DNA of 64,000 nucleotides from Acidovorax sp. RAC01 (GCF_001714725.1 NZ_CP016447.1:948501-1012500); one strand, 5' to 3'. Positions 28,742-38,346 are shown, counted from the first letter of the stretch. Notes: generated by a model from the letters alone, not told the origin. A program made the numbers and translations.

Positions 28742-30172
28742 TCAGTCCCTGGCCTGCAACCCAGCCGCCGGCGCAGGCCGTTGCTCCAGCGACTGCAGCA
28801 GCGCCCGAAATTCCGGGGCATTGCGCAGCACGCTGCCCCCGGCGGCGATCAGGTCGGTGACCTCATCCTGGGTGATGGAGAACGCCGTGGGCACCTGCAG
28901 CAGGCGGCGGCGGGCGACGTCGTCCGGCGCATCCCGCAGGTTGACCGGGATGACGTGAATCTCGGCATCGGGTGCAAACGCATCGGTGCCGGTGGCGCCG
29001 CCGGAGGCCAGCGCCTCGCGCCACTGGCGGGTGATGTCGCGCAGAAACTCCTGCGTTTCGCGTGTGGCACGGGCGCCGGTGCCGAACAGCAGCGCGTCCA
29101 CCACCTGGGCCATGTTGGGCACGCGGTCGCTCATCTCGATCTTTTCCGACGGGTCGCGCTCAGCATTCACGGTGATGAGCACCAGCTTGCGGATGGTGGC
29201 GGGCGGGATGCCAACCTCGCTGAAGGTCTGGCGCAGGCCGCCGCCGGCCAGCGCGCGGTCCAGCAGGCGCTGCACACCCAGGTTGTCGGCCAGGCCGCCA
29301 TCCACCAGGTGGATGTAGGGCTTGCTCTTGGCGTCGGTATAGCTCAGCTCGTGGGCGCGGTACAGGCGGGCACGGTAGTCGGCCGGTGCGCCTGCCGCAG
29401 CAGCAGAGGCGCGCGGCGGCAGCTGGCGGGGCGGGCAGCGGTCGGCGTAGTTGCGCAGCGTCATGGGGCTGAGCAGCAGGGGCACGGCCGATGAAGACGC
29501 CACCGCAAATGACAGCGGCACGCTGCGCAGGTCCGAGCAGATCAGCGCGAACTGCTCCCAGGTGAACTCAAAGCCCGCGCCCAGCGACATGTCGGTGGCG
29601 GTGATGAACAGCTGCGGGTGGCGCGGGCGCCGCGCCACGTCGCCAAAGGTCATGCCCTTGTAGAGGTCGTCCAGCCGCCGCGCCAGCAGGTGCGAGCGGC
29701 CCAGCCAGGGCGAGGTCAGGTCTGCCAGGTTGCCGGGGCGCAGGGCCTGGGTGATCAGACTGTTCTGGAAGTTATCGCGCAGAAACTCCTGCTCAAACCG
29801 GGGCAGGCCATTGATGCCGTGCGCCGCCAGGTAGGCCGCCACGATGCTGCCGCCCGAGACGCCGCTGACCACATCGGTGGCATCCAGCAGCGTGGTCTCG
29901 GCGCCGTTCCAGTGGTAGCGCGTTTCCTGCATGGCGGTCAGCACGCCAAAGCCGAAGGCGGCCGCCCGCGCACCACCGCCCGACAGCGTGATGGCCACCA
30001 GCATGGTCGGGTCGCGCTCGGTCTTGCGCACGGGCAGGTTCTGATCTTCAGGCGGCAGGGGCTCGTTGATCCACGGCTTGCCAGATGCGCAGCCCGCCAG
30101 CATGGCCGCTGCCAGCACCAGTGCCAGCGCGGCCACCATTCTTGGAAACCGGTCCAAGCGTGTGCGGGTCAT
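28742..30172 (-). CDS. Patatin-like phospholipase lipoprotein
   Basis: A 476-aa protein with a lipoprotein signal (lipobox LAGC near residue 28) and a patatin domain. The oxyanion loop is SGGGARAAAFGFGVL, the nucleophile elbow GVSGGS and the catalytic Asp VDGGLADNLG. Patatins hydrolyse acyl chains from phospholipids with a Ser-Asp dyad; membrane anchoring suggests action in the envelope. GGAGACACCGCG precedes the ATG. It lies 15 bp downstream of the HAD gene. Confidence 0.9.
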   Translation of the reverse strand: MTRTRLDRFPRMVAALALVLAAAMLAGCASGKPWINEPLPPEDQNLPVRKTERDPTMLVAITLSGGGARAAAFGFGVLTAMQETRYHWNGAETTLLDATDVVSGVSGGSIVAAYLAAHGINGLPRFEQEFLRDNFQNSLITQALRPGNLADLTSPWLGRSHLLARRLDDLYKGMTFGDVARRPRHPQLFITATDMSLGAGFEFTWEQFALICSDLRSVPLSFAVASSSAVPLLLSPMTLRNYADRCPPRQLPPRASAAAAGAPADYRARLYRAHELSYTDAKSKPYIHLVDGGLADNLGVQRLLDRALAGGGLRQTFSEVGIPPATIRKLVLITVNAERDPSEKIEMSDRVPNMAQVVDALLFGTGARATRETQEFLRDITRQWREALASGGATGTDAFAPDAEIHVIPVNLRDAPDDVARRRLLQVPTAFSITQDEVTDLIAAGGSVLRNAPEFRALLQSLEQRPAPAAGLQARD

Positions 30173-30187
30173 CGCGGTGTCTCCGGT

Positions 30188-30841
30188 TCAGCAGCCCAGC
30201 AGGGCGGGCAGCTCCGCCATGCTGGCAAACACCTGGGTGGCGCCGGCCGCCACCAGGGGCCCGGCGTTGCCCAGCGGGGCATAGGCATACACGGTGGCGC
30301 CCGCGGCCACGCCGGCCATCACACCGGTCACCGTGTCTTCCACCACGGCGCAGCGCGCAGGAGGCGCCTGCAGGGCGGCAGCCGCGGCCAGGTACACATC
30401 GGGCGCGGGCTTGGTGGCGGGCATCTCGTGGCCACTGAAGATGCGGCCTTCAAAGTACGGGGCCAGCCCCACCTTGGCCAGCTGCAGCTCGACCTTGTAG
30501 CGGTCGGCCCCAGAGGCACAGGCAATGCGTCCGCCATGGTGGGCATGCACGCGCTCGATGGCGGGGTGGATGTGCTCGATGGCGGTCAGCTCATCGGCCA
30601 GGCGGGTGTTGCGCCGGTCGTAGAACTCGGCCATCCACGCGTCCGTCAGCGGGCGGCCGGTGTGGGCCTCGATGCGGGCGGCCTCCCTGCGCACCGTCTT
30701 GCCGATGAAGACCTCCATGCACTGCGCCGGGCTGATGGCCCAGCCCGCCTCGTTGAGCATGGTGCACAGCACGCCGTTGGTGATGGGTTCGCTGTCTACC
30801 AGCACGCCGTCGCAGTCAAACAGGATTGCTTCAAATTTCAT
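30188..30841 (-). CDS. HAD-superfamily phosphatase (beta-phosphoglucomutase/YfbT-like)
   Basis: A 217-aa HAD hydrolase. Motif I is FDCDGVLVDSEPIT, motif II lies near IACASGADR, and motifs III/IV are KPAPDVYL and CAVVEDTVTGVMAG. The helical cap covers about residues 18-85, as in sugar-phosphate phosphatases. The start at MKFEAILFDCDG is clear from the fold, but the leader has no Shine-Dalgarno and consists of an AT-rich repeat also seen near 7473. Confidence 0.88.
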   Translation of the reverse strand: MKFEAILFDCDGVLVDSEPITNGVLCTMLNEAGWAISPAQCMEVFIGKTVRREAARIEAHTGRPLTDAWMAEFYDRRNTRLADELTAIEHIHPAIERVHAHHGGRIACASGADRYKVELQLAKVGLAPYFEGRIFSGHEMPATKPAPDVYLAAAAALQAPPARCAVVEDTVTGVMAGVAAGATVYAYAPLGNAGPLVAAGATQVFASMAELPALLGC

Positions 30842-30852
30842 AGCATTAAAGT

Positions 30853-30882
30853 CAATTAAAACAAGCCCTGAAGGCACTTTTC
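30853..30882 (-). repeat. Short AT-rich repeat in the HAD gene leader
   Basis: On the minus strand the segment contains GAAAAGTGCCTTCAGGGCTTGT. It matches CAAAATAGCCTTCAGCGCTTGT at about 7466-7487 on the plus strand in 17 of 22 positions by eye. It forms the leader upstream of the HAD start codon. Confidence 0.5.
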
Positions 30883-30977
30883 ATTCAAAAAATTCGCCAG
30901 AGTGCCTGCAATCCCCCTCCTGGCGGCATCCGGGCCCGTAGGCCGCGGCGGGCCTGCTGTGTCGCCGGCACCGGCGG

Positions 30978-31415
30978 TCAGGCCATCTGGTCGCCATCCA
31001 CATAGAGCCACTGGTCCGCTTCGCGCACGAACCGGCTGCGCTCATGCAGGCGCACTGCACGGCCGCCCACGCGGTAGCGGGCCACAAACTCCACTTCGGC
31101 GCGGTCGACGCCAGTGGGGCAGTGGCTGCGCACCGTGAGGCCCAGCCACCGGGCCCCGGGCTCAAAGTCGAGCATGGCCGGGCGGGTGCTGGGGTGCCAG
31201 GTGGCCTGCAGGTAGTCTGCACGCTGCAGCACAAAGGCGGTGTAGCGCGATCGCATCAGGCTTTCGGCGTCGGGCGCGCCCGGCGCTGCGGCACTGTCGA
31301 CATAGCGGCCGCAACAGTCGCTATAGGCCAGGAGCCGGGCACGGCTGCCACTGCCGTGGAGGCGGCCGCAGGGGCACGGTTGTGCCGCAGTGGCGTTGGC
31401 GGGGCTGGTGGGCAT
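30978..31415 (-). CDS. YchJ/UPF0225-family SEC-C motif protein
   Basis: A 145-aa protein with an N-terminal zinc-binding SEC-C-like segment ([13 protein letters not shown] with a later DCCGRYV) and the NTF2-like YchJ domain ([40 protein letters not shown]). Cellular role is unknown. It is on the same strand as the DUF4197 and HAD genes. Confidence 0.9.
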   Translation of the reverse strand: MPTSPANATAAQPCPCGRLHGSGSRARLLAYSDCCGRYVDSAAAPGAPDAESLMRSRYTAFVLQRADYLQATWHPSTRPAMLDFEPGARWLGLTVRSHCPTGVDRAEVEFVARYRVGGRAVRLHERSRFVREADQWLYVDGDQMA

Positions 31416-31468
31416 GGGGGATGGGCGGGCAATGCAGGGGATGATGTGGCGGCGAGCGGAGCGCAGGG

Positions 31469-32167
31469 TCAGCGCAGCGTCCCAAACACCTTGCGCACGA
31501 TGGCGCTGCCAGCACCGGCAGGGTCCTGGCGGATACGGCGCTCTTCCTCGCCGATCATGAAATACAGGCCGTCCAGCGTCTTGCCGGTGACGTACTGGGC
31601 CAGGTTGGCCTCTTCCGGCTTGAGCAGGCCAAAACCCGCAGCCTTGCCCGCCACGGCGTTGTACTTTTGGGTGAGGCCCACTTTCTCGGTCGCCTGGTTC
31701 ACCACGGGCAGAAAGCGCTCGCCCAGCGGCAGACGCGTCTTCTCGGCAAAGAACGCCGTCACCGACGTGTTGCCGCCCATGAGGATGTTCTTGGCGTCGG
31801 TCACGGTCATGTTCTGCACGGCCTTGACCAAGAGGTCCTTGCCCATGGGCACGGCTTCTTCGGCGGCGCGGTTCATGGCTGTGACGAGCTCATCCACCCG
31901 CCGTCCCTGCCCCATCGATTTGAGTACCTTGGCCGCATCCTGCAGGTAGCCGGGCAGGCCGATGCGCACCTGCGAGTTGCCCAGGAAGCCGTCGGTACGG
32001 CCCAGCAGCGCCACTGCCGCCTCTGCGCCCTGACCCAGCGCCGCCTTCACGCCGCTGGACGCATCGGCATGGGAGAGATCGCCCAGCGACAGGGCCCAGG
32101 CGTGCTGCGCGGTGGCGCACAGCAGCGCCCCCGCAAGGCTGGTGTGGAGGAACTGGCGGCGTTGCAT
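31469..32167 (-). CDS. DUF4197 exported protein
   Basis: A 232-aa protein. The start [16 protein letters not shown] resembles a Tat signal and ends at AWAL near residue 26. DUF4197 features: [20 protein letters not shown], a helical body, and [20 protein letters not shown] near the C-terminus. Function unknown, probably periplasmic. It is divergent from the YetF-like gene. Confidence 0.88.
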   Translation of the reverse strand: MQRRQFLHTSLAGALLCATAQHAWALSLGDLSHADASSGVKAALGQGAEAAVALLGRTDGFLGNSQVRIGLPGYLQDAAKVLKSMGQGRRVDELVTAMNRAAEEAVPMGKDLLVKAVQNMTVTDAKNILMGGNTSVTAFFAEKTRLPLGERFLPVVNQATEKVGLTQKYNAVAGKAAGFGLLKPEEANLAQYVTGKTLDGLYFMIGEEERRIRQDPAGAGSAIVRKVFGTLR

Positions 32168-32341
32168 GGTGCGGTACTTTCGGTGATGGCGGCAGATGAT
32201 GCCCGCTGGGCGGCCCCTGCCATGAGGGCGCACGGTGCCGGGACAAGGGAGGAAATTGCCCCGGATTCTCGCTCAGCGCATCAGGGGCAGGCCGCGGGCC
32301 GTAGACTGTCCCGACCCCAGCATCCAACAAGGAACCTTGCA

Positions 32342-32821
32342 ATGTGGCAAATGAGTGTGCCGTGGTGGGAGTTTGTGCTGCGCGGCGTGGTGGTGTACCT
32401 GTTTTTGCTGGCGTTCATGCGCCTGTCGGGCAAGCGGCAGACGGGGCAATACGAGCCGTTTGACCTGATCCTGCTGCTGATCCTGTCAAACGCGGTCCAG
32501 AACTCGATGAACGCTGGCGACAACTCGCTGCTGGGCGGGCTGGTCTCGGCCAGCACGCTGATGCTGCTGCATGTGGCGCTGACGCGGCTGGCATTCCACT
32601 TTCCGCGCGTCGGGCGCTGGGTGGACGGCAAGGCCCAGGTGCTGATCCACCAGGGCACGCTGAACCAGGCGGTGATGCGCAGGGAGTTGCTGACCCGCGA
32701 GGACGTCGAGGCGGCACTGCGCGCTGGCGGCTGCCTGCACGCGCACGAGGTGGAACGCGCCACCATCGAGACCAACGGGCAGATCACCGTCGTGCTGCGC
32801 CGCCGTGGCGCGGATGGCTGA
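32342..32821 (+). CDS. YetF/DUF421-family membrane protein
   Basis: A 159-aa protein with about three N-terminal transmembrane segments followed by a cytoplasmic domain. RLSGKRQTGQYEPFDLILLLILSN is the family signature, and GKAQVLIHQG and ELLTREDVEAALR lie in the soluble part. It is shorter than the usual 200-230 aa. Function is unknown, with links to spore and envelope physiology in Bacillus. Confidence 0.88.
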   Translation: MWQMSVPWWEFVLRGVVVYLFLLAFMRLSGKRQTGQYEPFDLILLLILSNAVQNSMNAGDNSLLGGLVSASTLMLLHVALTRLAFHFPRVGRWVDGKAQVLIHQGTLNQAVMRRELLTREDVEAALRAGGCLHAHEVERATIETNGQITVVLRRRGADG

Positions 32822-32899
32822 CCCACCCTGCACCCACAGCAAAATTCCCTGACTTCCCTCTCCCCACAACACCCGCGATCTGAACACCCGCGACCTGAC

Positions 32900-33256
32900 A
32901 TGACTGCACTCAACGTTCTGGGCACCATGCTGATGCCCTGCTCCTACGACCCGCTGACCGGCTTCTACCGCGACGGCTGCTGCAACACCGACGAGCATGA
33001 CCACGGAACGCACGTCATCTGCGCGCGCGTGACGCAGGAGTTTCTGGACTTCTCGCTGTCGCGCGGAAACGACCTGGTGACACCCCGGCCCGAGTACCGT
33101 TTCGCAGGGCTCAAACCCAACAACCGCTGGTGCCTGTGCGCCTTGCGCTGGAAGGAGGCCTACGAAGCCGGTGTGGCACCGCCCGTGGTCCTGGAATGCA
33201 CGCATGCGCGGGCGCTCGATTTTGTGACGCTGAAGCAACTGCAAAGCGCGGGCTGA
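32900..33256 (+). CDS. DUF2237 family protein
   Basis: A 118-aa protein almost entirely made of the DUF2237 core: NVLGTMLMPCSYDPLTGFYR, DGCCNTDEHDHGTHVICARV, LKPNNRWCLCALRWKEAYEA and APPVVLECTHARAL. Many conserved cysteines and histidines suggest metal binding. Function is unknown. Confidence 0.92.
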   Translation: MTALNVLGTMLMPCSYDPLTGFYRDGCCNTDEHDHGTHVICARVTQEFLDFSLSRGNDLVTPRPEYRFAGLKPNNRWCLCALRWKEAYEAGVAPPVVLECTHARALDFVTLKQLQSAG

Positions 33257-33455
33257 GCGGGGCAGCACCTGCTGCGAACCTGCGCTGGCCCGCGCAGACA
33301 GGCGCCCGCAGCGCGCGATCCACCCTTGGCGCCACGAGGCTCGCGATCTGCGCACCAGTTAACGATTTGCCTCTGGAAATCCCTGATCAAGGCCCGGGGG
33401 CAGCCAACCATAATCCGGCGATTCCCGCGCTCTGCCCCGGGGGAGGAAGAACCGG

Positions 33456-34595
33456 ATGCAGCTGGTTCCCATCGAAGAAGTACAACATAAGCTCGTGCCC
33501 GGCATGGCACTGCCATGGAATGTTCGCAACGCTCAGGGCGTGCTGCTGCTGGCCAAAGGGTCGCCGCTGCCGACCGAGGGCATGGTCGAAGTCCTGCGGC
33601 GCCGTGGCGTGTTCGTCGATGTCACCGACCTGGCGAGCGTGCAAGGCGGCGAGGGCGAAGACCGCCAACCCGCCAGCCTGGCGCACCGCTGGTACACACT
33701 GGCCGACCGCCTGGGAAGCCAGCTGCGGGCAGTCGATCAGCCCACCTTCATCCAGCGCATCCAGGAGTCGGTCTCCCAGGTCATTACCCTGGTCGATGCC
33801 GATGCCGATGAGGTCATCTTCCTCATCGTCCGCCACGATCACGCCCGGTTTTCCAGTTATGGGGTCGCGCATTCCCTGCACACCGCCACGTTGTGTGCCT
33901 TGCTCAGCCAGCAGATGCAATGGACGGTGGCAGACCGGATCAGCCTGGTGGGCGCTGCACTGACCATGAATCTGTCCATGCTGGACCTGCAGGGCGTATT
34001 GGCCTCGCGCAGCACGCCACCGACACCTGCCGAGCGCCGGAGCATCCACGAGCATCCGGCCACCAGTGCCCGATGGCTGCGGGAAGCGGGGCTGACCGAC
34101 AGTGCATGGCTCGGTGCCGTGGAACAGCACCATGAGGTCAGTGGCGGCGGTGGATACCCGCAAGGCTTGCACACGCCCGGCGAGATGTCGCAGATCGTGC
34201 GCTTCATCGACAACTTCACCGCCAAACACAGCCCACGGGCCAGTCGCAAACCGCTTCCGGCCCAACAGGCTGCGCGCGATCTGTTCATGCAAAGCAGCGG
34301 CAATCCGCTGGCCAGCCTGCTGATCAAGGAGCTGGGCATCTACCCGCCAGGCTGCTACGTCAAGCTCGCCAGTGGCGAGATTGCCGTGGTGACCCACCGG
34401 GGAGAGTCGGCCAAAACGCCCCGGGTGGCGGCCGTGACCAGCCCCAATGGCGATGTGCGCTCTCAGCCGCTGCGCCGCGACACCAGCCTGCCCACGCACG
34501 CCATCACGGGCACGGTCCCGAGCCAGGCCGTGAAGCTCCGGGTGGGAGCGCAAGACCTGTACGAGCGCCGGACGGGGCCGGTTCAGTTCGGTTAG
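33456..34595 (+). CDS. Degenerate HD-GYP domain protein
   Basis: A 379-aa protein with an N-terminal DUF3391-like region (residues 1-60) and an HD-GYP domain that normally hydrolyses cyclic di-GMP. The first His region (YGVAHSLHTATLCALLSQ) and the GYP segment (EQHHEVSGGGGYPQGL) are kept. The metal-binding His-Asp pair expected in ALLHDIGK is replaced by ALTMNLSM, and the later RIVAVADVYDA-type motif reads RFIDNFTA. Catalysis is therefore doubtful; it may bind cyclic di-GMP or a partner instead. The C-terminus is a beta-rich extension. Confidence 0.87.
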   Translation: MQLVPIEEVQHKLVPGMALPWNVRNAQGVLLLAKGSPLPTEGMVEVLRRRGVFVDVTDLASVQGGEGEDRQPASLAHRWYTLADRLGSQLRAVDQPTFIQRIQESVSQVITLVDADADEVIFLIVRHDHARFSSYGVAHSLHTATLCALLSQQMQWTVADRISLVGAALTMNLSMLDLQGVLASRSTPPTPAERRSIHEHPATSARWLREAGLTDSAWLGAVEQHHEVSGGGGYPQGLHTPGEMSQIVRFIDNFTAKHSPRASRKPLPAQQAARDLFMQSSGNPLASLLIKELGIYPPGCYVKLASGEIAVVTHRGESAKTPRVAAVTSPNGDVRSQPLRRDTSLPTHAITGTVPSQAVKLRVGAQDLYERRTGPVQFG

Positions 34596-34900
34596 CAGCG
34601 CCACCGCTTCCCGCGGGCCTGCGGGGCAGCGTCTCCAGGCAGCTCTCCGTGACCAGGCTGCCCCGTTCCGGGCGGCCCCACCCTACTTGCGTCGGGTTGC
34701 CGCACCCCGAGGCTTGGCCAAAGATCAGCGCTTTGTCTGCACGCTCCGCACCGTGGCAGGGCGTGCACTGTCTCTGCCCTTTGGCCCTTTGGCCCTTTGC
34801 ACTGCACCCCATGAACCTGCATACCACCCCTGCTCTCGCGGCCGAAGCCGCGGCCTGCCGAGCCCCACACTTCCCAGCCCCCCGGCACGGGCGCAACCCG
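34596..34900. other. Intergenic stretch with a short CTTTGGCC tandem repeat
   Basis: About 300 bp between the HD-GYP and CsgG-like genes. Around 34779-34799 the sequence CCCTTTGG is repeated three times in tandem. An in-frame ATG at 34811 could add 30 residues to the next protein, but those residues do not look like a signal peptide. Confidence 0.45.
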
Positions 34901-35989
34901 ATGTCCGCCGCACAGCGGCCGCGCGTACCCGGCCGCATGGCTGCCGCTGCCGTGCTGGGTGTGGCCGCGCTGCTGGCGGGCTGTGAAACCACGAACATGC
35001 GCATGGGCAGTTCGGAAGCCAAGACGGTGGCCACGGGCAGCGCAGCCGGTGCGGCCAACGCCAATGCCAGCGATGCGCTGGAGCGCTGCGAGAGCCCGCT
35101 GGGCACCGTGTCGCTGATCGAAAACCAGCAGGCCGGCTGGTACACCATCCTGCGCGACCAGTACCGCCTGCCGCCCACCGCCAATTTGCTGCGCCTGCTG
35201 GTGCAGCAATCGAACTGCTTTGTGGTGGTGGAGCGCGGTGCCGCAGGCATGAACGCCATGACGCGCGAGCGCGCCCTGATGCAGTCGGGCGAGATGCGCC
35301 AGGGCAGCCAGTTTGGCCAGGGGCAGGTGGTGGCGTCCGACTATGGCCTGTCGCCCGAGATCGTGTTCCAGAACAACAACGCCGGGGGTGCCTCGGCATC
35401 GCTGGGCGGCCTGGTGGGCGGGCGCGCGGGCGGGCTGCTGGCCGTGATTGGCGGCAGCCTCAACACCAAGGAGGCAAGCGCGCTGCTCACGCTGATCGAC
35501 AACCGCTCGGGCGTGCAGGTGGCGGCCTCGGAAGGCAGCGCATCCAAAACCGACTTTGGCGCCATGGGCCAGCTGATGGGCGGCTCGGGCGGCGCGCGCA
35601 TGGGCGGCTACTCCAACACGGCCGAGGGCAAGGTCATTGCCGCGGCTTTCATGGATGCGTTCAACCAGATGGTGATATCCCTGCGCAACTACAAGGCGCA
35701 AACGGTCCGCGGCCAGGGTCTGGGCGGCGGCGGCCGACTGGGTGTGGACGGCGCTGCGCCGCCAGCGCAGACCTCAGCCCCCCGTGCAGCCACGGGCGCA
35801 CAGGCGGGCGTGGCCATGCCGCTGCGCGATGCACAGGCCCGGCTGAACGCGCTGGGCTACAACACCGGCACACCCGACGGCGCCATGGGCCAGCGCACGG
35901 CCGCCGCGCTGCGGGCATTCCAGAAGGACAAGGGCCTGCCCCAGAGCGGGCGGCTGGATACCGCGACCGCCGACGCGCTGGCGCAATGA
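34901..35989 (+). CDS. CsgG/HfaB-like lipoprotein with C-terminal peptidoglycan-binding domain
   Basis: A 362-aa outer-membrane-type lipoprotein: signal with lipobox LLAGC near residue 28, then a CsgG-type domain (LVQQSNCFVVVERGAAGMNA, GQVVASDYGLSPEIVF, KEASALLTLIDNRSGVQVAA). After a Gly/Ala/Pro linker there is a PG_binding_1 repeat (LRDAQARLNALGYNTGTPDG, MGQRTAAALRAFQKDKGLPQ). CsgG proteins form outer-membrane secretion pores for curli-like fibres, but no curli subunit genes are near. The start was chosen for the lipoprotein signal. Confidence 0.85.
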   Translation: MSAAQRPRVPGRMAAAAVLGVAALLAGCETTNMRMGSSEAKTVATGSAAGAANANASDALERCESPLGTVSLIENQQAGWYTILRDQYRLPPTANLLRLLVQQSNCFVVVERGAAGMNAMTRERALMQSGEMRQGSQFGQGQVVASDYGLSPEIVFQNNNAGGASASLGGLVGGRAGGLLAVIGGSLNTKEASALLTLIDNRSGVQVAASEGSASKTDFGAMGQLMGGSGGARMGGYSNTAEGKVIAAAFMDAFNQMVISLRNYKAQTVRGQGLGGGGRLGVDGAAPPAQTSAPRAATGAQAGVAMPLRDAQARLNALGYNTGTPDGAMGQRTAAALRAFQKDKGLPQSGRLDTATADALAQ

Positions 35990-36026
35990 CCGGCTGCGCA
36001 ATGCCCTGGCATGGAGCCACAGCGCA

Positions 36027-37034
36027 GTGAAGGTTATCGAATGCACGCGCTACGGCACACCTGACGTCCTGCAATGGGCCGAACGCCCCATGCCCCGGCC
36101 TGGCAGCCACGAGTTGCTGGTACGCGTGGTGGCCACCACGGTCAACAGCGGCGACTGGCGCGTGCGCGCGCTGCATCTGCCGCCTGGCTTTGGCCCGCTG
36201 GGCAGGTTGGCGCTGGGCCTGCGCCGCCCCAGGCAGCCGGTGCTGGGCACCGAATTTTCGGGTGTGGTCGAAGACACGGGCGTGCTGGCCTGCCGCTTCA
36301 GGCCGGGCGACCGGGTGTTTGGCTTTACAGGGTCGCGCATGGGCTGTCATGCCCAATACCTTTGCATGGACGAACACGGCCCGGTGGCACCCACACCGCC
36401 CCAGCTCGGTTGCGAGCAGGCGGCTGCGCTGTGTTTTGGCGGCAGCACCATGCTGCACTTTCTGCGCCGCGCCCGCTTGGCCGCAGGCGAGAAGGTGCTG
36501 GTCATCGGTGCCAGCGGCACGGTAGGCTCGGCCGCAGTCCAACTTGCGCGCAGCCAGGGGGCCCGCGTGACCGCAGTGTGCAAAGCCGCCAATGCGCCGC
36601 TGATGCACCGGCTGGGTGCCCTTCACACCATCGACCCGGCGCGGCATGACTTCACGGCGCTGGGCGAACGTTACGACGTGGTGGTGGACTGCGTGGGCAC
36701 GTTTGCGCCCGAGGAAACCCTGGACATTCTGACCCCCGGTGGGCGCCTGCTGCTGCTGGCCGCCGGGCTGGCTGACCTGCTGCGCGCACCTTGGCTGGGC
36801 CGATCGCGCGGGCTGCGCGTGATCGCCGGGCCCGCACGGGAGCGCGCTGCCGATGTGGGTGAGCTGGCGGACCTGACAGCCCGCGGCGCGTTCGTGCCCG
36901 TCATTGACAGCGTGTACCCGTGGTCCGACTTCCGCCTGGCCCATGCCCGCGTGGAAAGTCGGCGCAAGGTGGGCACCGTTGTGCTGCGGGTATCCGGACA
37001 GACCAAGCAGCAGCCAGCCCCGATCCCGGCCTGA
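36027..37034 (+). CDS. Zinc-independent medium-chain dehydrogenase/quinone reductase family protein
   Basis: A 335-aa MDR-family oxidoreductase starting at GTG. VVATTVNSGDWRVRA is the family catalytic-domain motif, and the NADPH-binding site is VLVIGASGTVGSAAVQLARS. The zinc ligands of true alcohol dehydrogenases are lacking. The ending RFELAHARVESRRKVGTVVL-like pattern (here FRLAHARVESRRKVGTVVLR) is typical of quinone reductases. The physiological substrate is unknown. Confidence 0.87.
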   Translation: MKVIECTRYGTPDVLQWAERPMPRPGSHELLVRVVATTVNSGDWRVRALHLPPGFGPLGRLALGLRRPRQPVLGTEFSGVVEDTGVLACRFRPGDRVFGFTGSRMGCHAQYLCMDEHGPVAPTPPQLGCEQAAALCFGGSTMLHFLRRARLAAGEKVLVIGASGTVGSAAVQLARSQGARVTAVCKAANAPLMHRLGALHTIDPARHDFTALGERYDVVVDCVGTFAPEETLDILTPGGRLLLLAAGLADLLRAPWLGRSRGLRVIAGPARERAADVGELADLTARGAFVPVIDSVYPWSDFRLAHARVESRRKVGTVVLRVSGQTKQQPAPIPA

Positions 37035-37229
37035 GCAGGCAGGCCAGGGCCCGCCAAGGCGGTTGCCTGCCGCTCCCAAGACCGCCGGGCAGGTCCGGCG
37101 TCGCCGCATCCCGGCCTGCAGTCCCACCGCACCACACCACACCCGGCAGAGCGGGCTGGCATGGCAGATGCGCCAGCAGCAAGGCGCATCCATCCACTCG
37201 CCTACTGGCCTACTGGCCCGCCATCCCTG

Positions 37230-38291
37230 TCAGTTCTGCGTGTAGCAGATCTTGTTGGGGATGATGGTGTTGGTGTAGCTCTCCACGCTGGCTGCCGTCG
37301 GGAACGCCGACGGGGTCTGGTCACCCAGGATGCACAGACGCGAGCCCGTGCGTGCCCACACTGCTCGCGATGTCAGGCCCGAGGGCTGCGTCCACAGGCC
37401 CCAGAAGGCCGTCAGTGTGGGTGTGCTGCCGTTGCGATCGAACACCACCGTGCCCACATCGCTCAAGGGCCCGGCCACCGTCCCCGCGCCCGAGCAGTTC
37501 GCGTCGCCGTAGATGGCTGCGCCAATCTGTGCGGTCACACGGGTATCGCTCTGGCGCGTGATGCGCCAGAGCGAGCGCCCCCACTGGCCCGGGCGCACCT
37601 GGCTGCAGAACTCCTGCTTCCAGTCGCCCTCGGGCAGCGCCACCACCGTGCCGCAATTCACCTCGACCGATCCCACGTTGGCGGCCGACACCGTGCCCGC
37701 GCCGTTGCGCACCGTACAGGCCTGCCCGGCTGGCTGCGTGCGCACGCTGACGGCATAGGCAGCGCCCCCGGCCAGCGGCGTGGCAAAGGTGAAACCGCCA
37801 TTGCTGGCGACCGCGAGGTCATCGCCGCCATTGTTTTGCAGCACCACGGTGCCGCCCACCAGGCCCGCCACCGAGCCACCCACGCTGAACGTGGCGGCGG
37901 GCAGGTTTTCGCAACGCACCTGCACGTCCGTCACATTGGCCGTGGCCTTGCCGCTGCCTTGCGCCACGGCGCAGCGCTGGCCGGCCGGCTGCGTCTTGAC
38001 CGTGACGGCATAGGCCACACCGCTGTCGAGCCGGGTGACGAAGACGAAGGAGCCGTTGGCATTTACCGACAGGTCGTCGCCCGCGTTGTTCTGCAGCGTC
38101 AGCGTCTTGCCGCTGCCCAGGCCGGCCACTGTACCGCCGATGGTGAAAGCGCCGACCGAGGGGGGTGGCGTGGTGCCATCGTCATCGCCGCCGCCGCAGC
38201 CTGCCAGCAAGACGGCAGCCACGGCCACCGGCGCCCAGCGAAAGGCAGGTCGGGCACAGCGCCCGCCGCCCCAAGCATCTGGATTGGTCAT
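37230..38291 (-). CDS. Repeat-domain lipoprotein A of unknown function
   Basis: A 353-aa predicted lipoprotein (lipobox LLAGC, lipidated Cys32, then GGGDDDG). Two repeats of about 80 residues follow; each begins (T/S)VGG-VAGL, has LQNN-GDDL, NG-F-F-T, a (Y)AV(T/S)V-TQPAGQ-C segment and ends VQVRC or VEVNC. A C-terminal domain of about 120 residues (PEGDWKQEFCSQ to PNKICYTQN) contains four cysteines and several tryptophans. I do not recognise that domain. It is paralogous to the gene at 38628 and divergent from a response-regulator remnant, with an ACCCT-N8-AGGGT palindrome between them. Confidence 0.8.
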   Translation of the reverse strand: MTNPDAWGGGRCARPAFRWAPVAVAAVLLAGCGGGDDDGTTPPPSVGAFTIGGTVAGLGSGKTLTLQNNAGDDLSVNANGSFVFVTRLDSGVAYAVTVKTQPAGQRCAVAQGSGKATANVTDVQVRCENLPAATFSVGGSVAGLVGGTVVLQNNGGDDLAVASNGGFTFATPLAGGAAYAVSVRTQPAGQACTVRNGAGTVSAANVGSVEVNCGTVVALPEGDWKQEFCSQVRPGQWGRSLWRITRQSDTRVTAQIGAAIYGDANCSGAGTVAGPLSDVGTVVFDRNGSTPTLTAFWGLWTQPSGLTSRAVWARTGSRLCILGDQTPSAFPTAASVESYTNTIIPNKICYTQN

Positions 38292-38346
38292 GAACAGAAC
38301 TCCGTATCTTGAAAAGGGGCGGATTCTGCGCCGCGCTCGCTGCAGC

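Noticed and set aside
30842-30877. A GTG-initiated longer HAD protein
   Set aside because: The extra 12 codons come from an AT-rich repeat, lack a ribosome site, and precede the normal family start.
34779-34799. Tandem CCCTTTGG repeats as a possible CRISPR or regulatory array
   Set aside because: Only three direct 8-bp units without spacers; too short for a CRISPR and more like simple slippage.
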